This document shows, one piece after another, positions 16,500-24,117 of a DNA stretch of 36,073 nucleotides. The notes under the pieces are model-generated. The model saw only the letters and a list, made by a program, of their open reading frames with translations, searched no databases and was not told the origin of the DNA. The first letter of the stretch is position 1. Every line of letters begins with the position of its first letter. The translations under genes were made by a program, and so were the position numbers. The stretch comes from Candidatus Azobacteroides sp. (GTDB lineage Bacteria > Bacteroidota > Bacteroidia > Bacteroidales > WRGA01), in NCBI GenBank assembly GCA_021201815.1, contig JAJQEC010000101.1, positions 1 to 36,073 of the forward strand, in the 5' to 3' direction.

Positions 16500-17261
16500 A
16501 TGAAGACTTTAAAAACTCTTATCGGAACCCTGTTTGTTGTACTTGCCATGGGAAGCTGTACGTCAACCCAATATGTACCGTCCTCACAACTCGCAGACAA
16601 ATGGGTATTGAAATCCATTAACAACAGAAATGCAACCGATGCTTTCTCCCAGACAATTCCTTACATTACCTTTAATTTTGATGACAACCAGGTATCCGGA
16701 AACGCCGGATGTAATGCCTTCAGCGGTAAATTCTCTTATATCGATGGCAATTTCTCTGCCCCCAACCTGGTTTCCACACAAATGGCTTGTACCGGAACTA
16801 ATGAAGAAGATCTTTTTCTCAGATTATTACGGAATCCTTCTTACCTGACAATGGTAAACGGAGACCTGATCTTCTCCCAGAATGCTAATTCAGTACTGGT
16901 TTTCTCCCGTGCCCAGGGCCTTTCAACCAATGATCTTTCCGGAACATGGGAATTAGAAACCATGGAAGGAAGAAGTACGGACCTGGATTCTTTTCAGCAC
17001 ACTCCTACGCTGGAATTTAATTTTTCAGACGGAAGAATAAGCGGAAATGCCGGATGTAACCAGTTTAATGCATCGTTTACATTAAACAATAACACATTGG
17101 ATGTTCAACCTTTGGCTACTACCCGCATGGCATGTGATAAGATGGAAGGAGAAAATAAATTCTCCGGACTTCTGGCCGGAAGATCAACCATTGATTTTGA
17201 AAATAATCTTTTGATATTAAGAAGGAATAATAATATGATTATGACCTTTAAAAGAAAATAA
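16500..17261 (+). CDS. Lipoprotein with two META domains (HslJ-like)
   Basis: A 253-residue lipoprotein: signal peptide with lipobox LAMGSC (Cys20), then two META domains, about 30-135 and 143-250. Each has the domain's marks: a W start (KWVLKSI / TWELETM), SGNAGCN followed by F, and an MAC near the end (QMAC / RMAC). The Cys pair inside each domain could form a disulfide. META proteins such as HslJ are linked to heat shock and novobiocin resistance, by an unknown mechanism. It leads a likely unit with the small lipoprotein 23 bases downstream. The family call is secure; the function is open. Confidence 0.9.
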   Translation: MKTLKTLIGTLFVVLAMGSCTSTQYVPSSQLADKWVLKSINNRNATDAFSQTIPYITFNFDDNQVSGNAGCNAFSGKFSYIDGNFSAPNLVSTQMACTGTNEEDLFLRLLRNPSYLTMVNGDLIFSQNANSVLVFSRAQGLSTNDLSGTWELETMEGRSTDLDSFQHTPTLEFNFSDGRISGNAGCNQFNASFTLNNNTLDVQPLATTRMACDKMEGENKFSGLLAGRSTIDFENNLLILRRNNNMIMTFKRK

Positions 17262-17284
17262 CTACTAATTTATAATTAAAAAAA

Positions 17285-17596
17285 ATGAAAAAATTAATTG
17301 GAACAATGCTAATAAGCGGAATGATCTTTTCCGCCACCGCATGCACTCAGAATGACAGAACAAATGCGGAAAACAGAGCAGAAGAAGCAAGAGAAGATGC
17401 CAGGGAAACCGGTTATGAAACTTCCGACAGAACAAGAGATGCCTGGGATGACACCAAAGATGATGTAAAAAGGGCTTCTGAGAATACAAAAGAATCTATT
17501 GAACATGCTGCAGATAAAACTTCGGAAAAAATACATGAAGGTGCGGAAAAAGTAAAGCACGAAACAAAAAAAGCCGTTGACGATGTTAAAAACTAA
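17285..17596 (+). CDS. Small LEA-like lipoprotein with long charged helix
   Basis: A 103-residue predicted lipoprotein: signal peptide MKKLIGTMLI..., lipobox SATAC (Cys20), then an uninterrupted hydrophilic stretch rich in E, D, K, R, A and T, with an 11-residue-like rhythm (DDTKDDVKRAS, KTSEKIHEGAEKV). This composition resembles LEA and YtxH/apolipoprotein-type amphipathic helices that protect membranes and proteins in drying or osmotic stress. It follows the META lipoprotein by 23 bases and is followed by a hairpin. The role is inferred from composition only. Confidence 0.75.
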   Translation: MKKLIGTMLISGMIFSATACTQNDRTNAENRAEEAREDARETGYETSDRTRDAWDDTKDDVKRASENTKESIEHAADKTSEKIHEGAEKVKHETKKAVDDVKN

Positions 17597-17624
17597 GTAA
17601 ACTAAAAGAATCGGCAAACAAATT

Positions 17625-17656
17625 AAAAGGTATAGATGTTTTATCTATGCCTTTTT
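17625..17656 (+). terminator. Intrinsic terminator after the LEA-like gene
   Basis: AAAAGGTATAGAT (17625-17637) pairs with ATCTATGCCTTTT (17643-17655), one G-U pair, 5-nt loop, T-rich 3' side. It ends the META/LEA-like lipoprotein unit. Confidence 0.75.
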
Positions 17657-17689
17657 GATTTATATAAACTTTAAACTTATGTACCACAT

Positions 17690-19150
17690 ATGAGAAACGG
17701 TGTAATGATGCAATATTTTGAATGGAACCTGCCTGACAACGGAAAATTCTGGAAACAATTAAAAGAAGATGCCGTCCATCTGCAGGAAATAGGTGTTACT
17801 TCTGTATGGATTCCCCCGGCTTGTAAGGCAAGTGCCGGGATAAAAGATACAGGATACGGAATCTATGATTTGTATGATCTGGGAGAATTTAACCAGAAAA
17901 ATACAATCCGTACAAAATACGGTACAAAGAATGAATTGATAGAAGCCATTGACGAATTACATAAATATCAGATTTCTGTTTATTTTGACGCTGTCATGAA
18001 TCATAAAGCCGGAGCTGATTATACGGAAAAATTTCTTGTAAAAGAAGTAGACCCGAATAACCGGGAACATCCCATATCAGACGCGTATGAAATTGAAGGC
18101 TGGACTGGTTTTGACTTTAAAGGAAGAGGAAATAAATACTCGGATTTTAAATGGCACTGGTACCATTTCTCCGGAACGGATTATAATCAGGCGAATAATA
18201 AAACAGCCATTTATCAAATCCAGGGAGAAGGGAAGAAATGGGCCGAAGGTGTAGACGGTGAAAATGGGAATTATGATTACCTGATGTTTGCAGACATTGA
18301 TTTTGACAATCCGGATGTTGTGACGGAAATGAAAAAATGGGGACAATGGGTTGCGAAAGAATTAAAACTGGATGGGATGCGGTTAGACGCTATCAAGCAT
18401 ATCAATGACAGTTATATTGAACATTTTCTGGATGCTGTAAGAGCAGAAAAAGGGAATGAATTTTATGCGGTCGGTGAATACTGGAAAAGAGATATCAATG
18501 AATTAAACGCCTATCTTTCCTCGGTGAAGTATAAAGTAGATTTATTTGATGTCCCTCTCCATTATAATATGTATCAGGCTTCCGAACAGGGAGAAAGCTA
18601 TGATATGCGCAACCTGTTAAAAGACACACTGGTAGCTGTACATCCGGAGGTAGCCGTAACATTTGTAGATAACCATGACTCCCAGTGGGGAAGTTCCCTT
18701 CAGTCACAGGTGAAATCCTGGTTCAAACCATTGGCCTATGCTTTAATTACATTAATGGAAAAAGGATATCCCTGTATTTTCTACGGGGACTATTATTCCA
18801 TGGGTGATAAAAAGTCTCCTCACAGGTTAATCATAGACATTCTTCTGGCAGCCAGAAAAAAATATGCCTATGGACAGCAAGTAGATTATTTCGACCATCC
18901 GAGTACGGTAGGTTTTGTTCGTATGGGAGATGAACTTCTTCCCGGTTCGGGCCTTGCATTTTTAATGACGAACGGAAAAAAAGGAAATAAAATCATGAAT
19001 CTAGGAACAAAGAGAAAAGGGGAAGTATGGTATGAATTTACCGGAAACATTCATGAAGAAGTGACCATCGATGAAAACGGAAACGGAAACTTTTCGGTCG
19101 AAGGAGGCAACATTGCCGTATGGGTAAAAAAGGAAGACAAAAAAAACTAA
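17690..19150 (+). CDS. Cytoplasmic GH13 alpha-amylase
   Basis: A 486-residue alpha-amylase of the liquefying, intracellular type (GH13_5-like): it begins directly with NGVMMQYFEW and has no signal peptide. The beta-strand motifs are complete: FDAVMNHKAG, GMRLDAIKH with nucleophile Asp233, AVGEYW with acid/base Glu263, and FVDNHDSQ with Asp330. A C-terminal beta domain follows. It would hydrolyse internal alpha-1,4 bonds of glycogen or imported maltodextrin. Neither the other sus genes nor glycogen synthesis genes are near; its neighbours are stress lipoproteins, and trehalose genes lie 3 kb away. Monocistronic by spacing. Confidence 0.93.
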   Translation: MRNGVMMQYFEWNLPDNGKFWKQLKEDAVHLQEIGVTSVWIPPACKASAGIKDTGYGIYDLYDLGEFNQKNTIRTKYGTKNELIEAIDELHKYQISVYFDAVMNHKAGADYTEKFLVKEVDPNNREHPISDAYEIEGWTGFDFKGRGNKYSDFKWHWYHFSGTDYNQANNKTAIYQIQGEGKKWAEGVDGENGNYDYLMFADIDFDNPDVVTEMKKWGQWVAKELKLDGMRLDAIKHINDSYIEHFLDAVRAEKGNEFYAVGEYWKRDINELNAYLSSVKYKVDLFDVPLHYNMYQASEQGESYDMRNLLKDTLVAVHPEVAVTFVDNHDSQWGSSLQSQVKSWFKPLAYALITLMEKGYPCIFYGDYYSMGDKKSPHRLIIDILLAARKKYAYGQQVDYFDHPSTVGFVRMGDELLPGSGLAFLMTNGKKGNKIMNLGTKRKGEVWYEFTGNIHEEVTIDENGNGNFSVEGGNIAVWVKKEDKKN

Positions 19151-19213
19151 AATTTTACTTTACCAATCTATATTAATTAACTATTTATAAAACAATTATT
19201 AAAAAACAAAATT

Positions 19214-19696
19214 ATGAAAAAGTTAGTGTATCTTATTTCCTGCGTATTAATAGCAGGGATATCTTTTCAATCATGTGGTAAAAGCAATGATGAAAAAATA
19301 AAAGAAGAAGTGAACAGAGAGCTGACAGGAAATTATTCGAATGTTACCTCTACCGTACATGACGGTGTAATCACCCTCAATGGAACTGTAGATACGCAGG
19401 ACATGAAAAACTCTCTGGAAATGAATGTAAGAAACATTACCAATGTAAAATCTGTAGTGAATAACGTTACTGTTAACAATGCAGCTCCGGAAATAGCTAT
19501 TAATCATGACAATACACTCCGTTCTAATCTGGAATCTCAATTAAATTCTGCCGGTTACAATGATGTAAGAGTAGACGTAAGAGACGGAGAGGTAATCCTG
19601 ACAGGAGATGTGAAAAGAGATGATTTACAAAGGGTAATGCAATTGGCAAACGAAACAAATCCAAGAAAAGTTACTAACCAATTAACTATAAAATAA
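19214..19696 (+). CDS. Lipoprotein with two BON domains
   Basis: A 160-residue predicted lipoprotein: signal peptide, lipobox SFQSC (Cys21), then two BON domains (about 28-92 and 98-160). Each has the pattern of a helix, then GVITLNGTV / GEVILTGDV and a closing strand (SVVNNVTV / KVTNQLTI). This is the layout of OsmY and DolP, periplasmic proteins that guard the envelope in osmotic stress; here the protein is lipid-anchored, as DolP is. Its stop overlaps the next gene's start by one base (TAATG), so the two are translationally coupled. An osmotic or envelope role is inferred. Confidence 0.88.
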   Translation: MKKLVYLISCVLIAGISFQSCGKSNDEKIKEEVNRELTGNYSNVTSTVHDGVITLNGTVDTQDMKNSLEMNVRNITNVKSVVNNVTVNNAAPEIAINHDNTLRSNLESQLNSAGYNDVRVDVRDGEVILTGDVKRDDLQRVMQLANETNPRKVTNQLTIK

Positions 19697-20064
19697 TGGA
19701 ACTGAAGGATAAATATGCGAAATTAATCAATTATGCCAGCAGTGCGGGCATTGATAATTTTTCAGTAACTCAGCAGGGAAACGTACTTCATATTTCCGGT
19801 ACAGCCACAGCTTCCGTAAAAAATACATTGTGGGATATGTATAATCAGATAGATCCGGACATGCGTTCCGGTGATCTGGTAATGGATATTTCGGTAAAAT
19901 CCGGAGGGGAACAGGTTTACGAAGTAAAACCCGGAGATAACTTAAGCAAAATAGCTCAGCGTTATCCCAATATGACCTGGCAGAAAATTTTTGAAGCAAA
20001 CAGAGATATACTTAAAAATCCTGATCTTATCAAAGCCGGTCAAAAATTAAAAATACCTGTATAA
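19696..20064 (+). CDS. BON-LysM protein, Kbp/YgaU-like
   Basis: A 122-residue protein without a signal peptide: an N-terminal BON-like domain (about 5-70; NFSVTQQGNVLHISGTA) and a C-terminal LysM (74-122; VYEVKPGDNLSKIAQRYPN...KAGQKLKIP). The order and size match Kbp (YgaU), the cytoplasmic potassium-binding protein of E. coli, which helps cells grow in high potassium. Overlap with the upstream BON lipoprotein by one base implies coupled synthesis. A potassium-sensing role fits the MscS and trehalose genes nearby but is inferred. Binding residues cannot be judged from sequence alone. Confidence 0.85.
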   Translation: MELKDKYAKLINYASSAGIDNFSVTQQGNVLHISGTATASVKNTLWDMYNQIDPDMRSGDLVMDISVKSGGEQVYEVKPGDNLSKIAQRYPNMTWQKIFEANRDILKNPDLIKAGQKLKIPV

Positions 20065-20372
20065 CAATAGAAAGCAACCAATTGATGCGTTGCTTTCACA
20101 GAAAGAGAAATCTTAGGAACAAAAAGAAATCCGTATGATAAGAACAGAAGAGAATAGTAGTTTGTATAGTTCCCATACCATTCAATATCCGGTCTTCTTA
20201 TCCATGAGATTTCTCTTTTCTAATTTTATAATATCAAACAATGTCATTATAAAACAGCACATAAAATTAAATCGTCTTCACCAGATGGAGAAAAAAATAG
20301 GTAAACACCGAATCTATAAGATTTTATTTTCAGTGTGACATTTTATATGACTTTAGCATAAAAAAATAACGT
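20065..20372. other. Spacer with hairpins, no gene
   Basis: Just after the Kbp-like gene GAAAGCAAC (20070-20078) pairs with GTTGCTTTC (20089-20097) but lacks a T tract, so it is at best a weak terminator. A wider inverted repeat follows at 20102-20218. A 67-codon open frame at 20135-20338 crosses that repeat and has no family features. Before the gene at 20373 only a poor -7-like TGACTTTAG is seen. Confidence 0.5.
20102..20218. repeat. Imperfect 117-bp inverted repeat
   Basis: AAAGAGAAATCT (20102-20113) pairs perfectly with AGATTTCTCTTT (20207-20218). Inside, ATGATAAGAACAG near 20135 is roughly complementary to the segment around GGTCTTCTTATCCAT (20191-20205). The right foot runs into TTCTAATTTT. 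It could fold as one long hairpin RNA or be a decayed small element. Confidence 0.5.
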
Positions 20373-20630
20373 ATGAAAAATAAAAAATCAGATGTATTGA
20401 ATACAGAAGAGAGAAAAAATCTCCGTTCTTCTGATTTCGGCCTTCCACAGGATCGCGAGTATCCGATGCCTGATGCGGCCCATGTCAGAGCTGCAGAAGC
20501 TTATTTCAGATATGCCGATGAAGATAAAAAGCCGGAACTGGCACATAGAATCCTTATGAAAGCCAAAAAGTATGATGTGGATGTAAAAAGTGATAAAATC
20601 ACGGAGTGGGCAAATAAATACAAAAAATAA
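20373..20630 (+). CDS. Small conserved protein with FGLPxxRxYPxPD motif
   Basis: An 85-residue soluble, charged protein. The central motif FGLPQDREYPMPDAAHVRAAEA matches a pattern (FGLP-x-x-R-x-Y-P-x-x-D-x-x-H-x-R-x-A) seen in many small bacterial and phage proteins of unknown role. A second half of charged helices follows, ending AHRILMKAKKY...WANKYKK. It stands alone and ends at a strong terminator, beside stress and osmotic genes. No activity is proposed. Confidence 0.78.
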   Translation: MKNKKSDVLNTEERKNLRSSDFGLPQDREYPMPDAAHVRAAEAYFRYADEDKKPELAHRILMKAKKYDVDVKSDKITEWANKYKK

Positions 20631-20663
20631 AAACATTCATTTGTTTTATTATCCTACTGGAAC

Positions 20664-20709
20664 ATACCGGAAATACACTTATTAAAGAACGTATTTCCGG
20701 TATATTTTT
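20664..20709 (+). terminator. Strong intrinsic terminator
   Basis: ATACCGGAAATAC (20664-20676) and GTATTTCCGGTAT (20691-20703) form a perfect 13-bp stem with a 14-nt loop, followed by ATTTTTT. It ends the gene at 20630; the minus-strand side lacks a T tract. Confidence 0.88.
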
Positions 20710-20721
20710 TAATGTTTTCTC

Positions 20722-21795
20722 CTATGCTTCTGTTTTCACACGTGTTTTTACAAAACTGTTCGGATAGTTTTCATTGATAAAGACAATCATTTTTTCCCGG
20801 ATGTCCGTGCACAAATCGAAGTTGGTTCCGGAATCCATGCTGCTCAATAAAATCCGGACTTCCATATAATATTGTTTCGTATCCGTAACCTGCACCACAG
20901 CCACTCTTTTATCCCATTTCGGATGATCTGCCAGCATACGGGTCAATGCTATCCTCACTTCATTCAAAGGAAGGCTGTAATCCACATACAGAAAAACCGT
21001 CCCCAGAATATTGGAAGAATTTCGTGTCCAGTTCTGAAAAGTATTTTCCAGGAAATAATTAACAGGAAGAATAAGCCTTTTCTCATCCCATAGCTTCACG
21101 ACAACGTACGTCATGGAAATCTCCTCAATCGTTCCGAACTGTCCCTCTACAATTACTTCATCATCAAGCCTGACAGGCTGTGTAATAGCAATCTGAATAC
21201 CCGCGAAAATAGAAGCAATGCTCTTCTGAGCAGCGAAACCCAGAATAATTCCCGCTATTCCGGCTGAAGTAAGAAGGCTTACTCCGATCGTACGTACCTT
21301 TTCAAAACTCATCAGACAGACAGCAACCGTAACCATAATAATAAGCATGACAATAAGCCGCTCAAAAATTTTCATCTTGGTAAGGTCGCGTCGGATACTA
21401 TAAATATTGCCATGATCATTTTTCTCGACATTATGCTCTAGGTAATAAAAGAGTATCCTCGCACACTTAGTCAGAATCCAGCCAATTGTGACCATAAGCA
21501 GGATATCACTCAATCTTTCGATCGAATGATAAAAATGCGTATTGGCAATAAAGGAATAATTAGTAAAAATCTTGAAAATAAACCAGAACAATAACCAGAG
21601 AACAGGGATTTTCAATAAATCAATGATGAAACCATATAAACGTCCGAACTTCGACCCTGTCTTTTTCAGTATTTTATGAAGGACAAATTCATATACCAGA
21701 TACACAAAAATAAGTGCACCCAGAAAAAGAACCATGCTCAGCCAGCGATGAGCAAATTCATGCCGGAAAAAATCTTTAACTCTTTCTATATCCAT
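20722..21795 (-). CDS. MscS-family mechanosensitive channel
   Basis: A 357-residue inner-membrane channel. Four or so hydrophobic segments precede the pore helix; the pore-lining stretch is SAGIAGIILGFAAQKSIASIFAG, with the small-residue (A/G) face typical of MscS TM3. The cytoplasmic beta domain follows (RLDDEVIVEGQFGTIEEISMTYV) and carries the family mark LILPVNYFLENTFQNWTR. Such channels open on hypo-osmotic shock and release solutes. It lies 32 bases behind the trehalose synthesis gene on the same strand with no terminator between, so solute making and solute release appear to be in one transcript. Confidence 0.92.
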   Translation of the reverse strand: MDIERVKDFFRHEFAHRWLSMVLFLGALIFVYLVYEFVLHKILKKTGSKFGRLYGFIIDLLKIPVLWLLFWFIFKIFTNYSFIANTHFYHSIERLSDILLMVTIGWILTKCARILFYYLEHNVEKNDHGNIYSIRRDLTKMKIFERLIVMLIIMVTVAVCLMSFEKVRTIGVSLLTSAGIAGIILGFAAQKSIASIFAGIQIAITQPVRLDDEVIVEGQFGTIEEISMTYVVVKLWDEKRLILPVNYFLENTFQNWTRNSSNILGTVFLYVDYSLPLNEVRIALTRMLADHPKWDKRVAVVQVTDTKQYYMEVRILLSSMDSGTNFDLCTDIREKMIVFINENYPNSFVKTRVKTEA

Positions 21796-21827
21796 CTTTT
21801 TTCTTTCCTTATTTCTGCATGAAACAG

Positions 21828-23993
21828 CTACTTTGCCAAACGGTCCAGGAAAGATAAAGTCTGGGACTGGGTAGGAATATTATAGACAGCATTTTTACTA
21901 CTCTTACCGACTTTAATGGTTATTGTTTCCTGTGGTAAAGCCGCAAACATATCTTCATCTGTCGTATCATCTCCGATAGCCATTACAAAATCATACGAAT
22001 ATTCTTTTAATAAACGCAACGCTTCCATCCCTTTGCTAAAATCCGGAGATTTTATTTCCAGTATTTTATTCCCTTTCATTAATTGAAGGTTTCTTCTGGA
22101 AAGAGGATTAATAAGCGCATTTACCAGTTGGTTAATACGCAATTCAGCCAGCCAGGGATCTACATCCCGGTAATGCCAGACCAGCGCCGTATCTTTCACC
22201 TCAATCCTGGAACCCGGAGTCCTTTTTACCGCATGTTTCAGGATATCCAGGATTTCTTTATCCCATTCTATTTTCCGGATATTTTCATTCCATTTCCCAT
22301 TTTCTTTATAAAAAGCGCCATGTTCAGCAGCTAACCCGACAGGCAGGCTGCCCAGCCATTCATCCAGAATAAAACGATTCCGCCCGCTACTGATAATAAT
22401 GTGATTCTTGGGATCATTACTCAATTCAGTTAATATCTCCATTAATTCCGGAGTGGGATAAGCCTGTAACGGATCACGGAAAAACCGTACCAGTGTTCCA
22501 TCATAATCCAGGATAATTAATCTTTTAGATGCTTTATCATACTGTTTTTTGATGATATCAAAATTGCTTTTCTCTACAATCTTTTGTTCCAGCTTTCTGT
22601 TTTCCTCCTTTACCACATTAAGCTCATCCACAAAATCTTTTGCCCACTGTCCTACGGTCTGATAAGCCAGAATTTCCTGCATGGCTTTCAGATGCTTCCT
22701 TTGTTCTTCCGCAGGCATCTCCAGAGCCATTAAAATAGCATCTTCAATTTCTTTTGTATCACTCGGATTCACAATGATCGCATCAGAAAGCTCAATAGCT
22801 GCTCCTGCCATTTCGCTCAGAATCAATACACCCGGTTCATCCCTCTTCGTCGCCAGATACTCTTTTGCCACCAGATTCATCCCATCTCTTAACGGAGTAA
22901 CAAGAGCAATATCCGAAATACTATAAAGAGCTGTCACTTCCTCAAAATCAAAAGAACGGTAGAAATAATAAACAGGCGTCCAGTCTGCCGTAGAAAACAT
23001 CCCATTCACCGCTCCTACTTTTTTATCAATCTCATCTTTCAGTTCCGCATACATATCCACATTATCCCGTGATGGCGATACAATCATAACCAAAGACACT
23101 TTATCCTTGTATTCCGGATAATTCTGAAGAAATTCCTCAAACCCTTTCAAACGCAAAAGAATTCCTTTGCTATAATCCAATCTATCTACAGAAACTATTA
23201 ATTTCCCTTTTCCGAAACTCTCCCTCAATTCCGCAGCTTTCTGACGTATTTCCGGCTGCAACGTGGCGTCATGATACTTTGTATAATTGATACCCATAGG
23301 AAATGCATCGACATTTACCACCCGACGCGCCAGATGGATCTCATCCAGTTCACAATCGATCTTTAACACCCGGTAAACCGCACTGATAAAGTGACGCATA
23401 TAAGTATATGTATGAAAACCGATGAGATCCGCCCCCAGCAATCCGTTCAGTATCTCTGCCCGTTGGGGTAAGCTCCGGAATAACTCATAAGAAGGAAAAG
23501 GAATATGAAGGAAATACCCGATGCTTACATCCGTAACTTTCTTACGGAGCATACCAGGCACCAACATTAACTGATAATCCTGAACCCAGACAATATCCCC
23601 GGGTTCAATAAAACCCAAAGCGATATCACAGAATAATCCGTTCACTTCCTTATAAGTATCCCAGAACTTATTGTCGTAATGGATATAATTAGAAAAATAA
23701 TGAAACAAAGGCCACAAGACACTATTGCTGTACCCTTCATAATAATTTGTAATCTGTTCCTGGGTTAAGTATACCGGATGAAAATTCTTTTCTTCCAGTT
23801 CTTTTGTTATGTTCTTCCTCTTTTCTTCGTCTTCAATGTCCATTCCCGGCCATCCGACCCAGTGTTTTTCTACTTTTATTTCTAATGAATCCAGTCCGGT
23901 AGCTACCCCGCCCTGACTGGGAATCACTTTTAATTCATTGTTTTCCTCAACAATCTTCAGGGGTAATCTGTTAGATATGATAATGAGTTTCAT
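21828..23993 (-). CDS. Fused trehalose-6-phosphate synthase/phosphatase
   Basis: A 721-residue bifunctional enzyme making trehalose from UDP-glucose and glucose-6-phosphate. Residues 1 to about 465 are a GT20 synthase (ISNRLPLKI, QGGVATGL, HWVGWPG, VWVQDYQLMLVP, HIPFPS, VDRLDYSKGI, LVTPLRDGMNLVAKEY). Residues about 490-721 are a HAD-type phosphatase with DYDGT (nucleophile Asp496, Asp498), ISSGR and GDDTTDEDMF. All key motifs of both halves are intact. It is first in a transcript with MscS and divergent from the GH15 gene across 124 bases. Fused TPS-TPP proteins are known in several Bacteroidota. Trehalose as a compatible solute is the likely use. Confidence 0.93.
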   Translation of the reverse strand: MKLIIISNRLPLKIVEENNELKVIPSQGGVATGLDSLEIKVEKHWVGWPGMDIEDEEKRKNITKELEEKNFHPVYLTQEQITNYYEGYSNSVLWPLFHYFSNYIHYDNKFWDTYKEVNGLFCDIALGFIEPGDIVWVQDYQLMLVPGMLRKKVTDVSIGYFLHIPFPSYELFRSLPQRAEILNGLLGADLIGFHTYTYMRHFISAVYRVLKIDCELDEIHLARRVVNVDAFPMGINYTKYHDATLQPEIRQKAAELRESFGKGKLIVSVDRLDYSKGILLRLKGFEEFLQNYPEYKDKVSLVMIVSPSRDNVDMYAELKDEIDKKVGAVNGMFSTADWTPVYYFYRSFDFEEVTALYSISDIALVTPLRDGMNLVAKEYLATKRDEPGVLILSEMAGAAIELSDAIIVNPSDTKEIEDAILMALEMPAEEQRKHLKAMQEILAYQTVGQWAKDFVDELNVVKEENRKLEQKIVEKSNFDIIKKQYDKASKRLIILDYDGTLVRFFRDPLQAYPTPELMEILTELSNDPKNHIIISSGRNRFILDEWLGSLPVGLAAEHGAFYKENGKWNENIRKIEWDKEILDILKHAVKRTPGSRIEVKDTALVWHYRDVDPWLAELRINQLVNALINPLSRRNLQLMKGNKILEIKSPDFSKGMEALRLLKEYSYDFVMAIGDDTTDEDMFAALPQETITIKVGKSSKNAVYNIPTQSQTLSFLDRLAK

Positions 23994-24117
23994 ACGATTT
24001 ATTGAATGATAATGCTTTTCTGCCAGATGATTGACAGGCTGATTTATATAAAGTTATTAACAGGTTTTAAAGTATTTTAGTTCAACAAAAAAACTATTTT
24101 ATATACTACCGATATTC

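Noticed and set aside
20135..20338. 67-codon frame between the Kbp-like gene and the small conserved gene
   Set aside because: It crosses an inverted repeat and has no protein family features.
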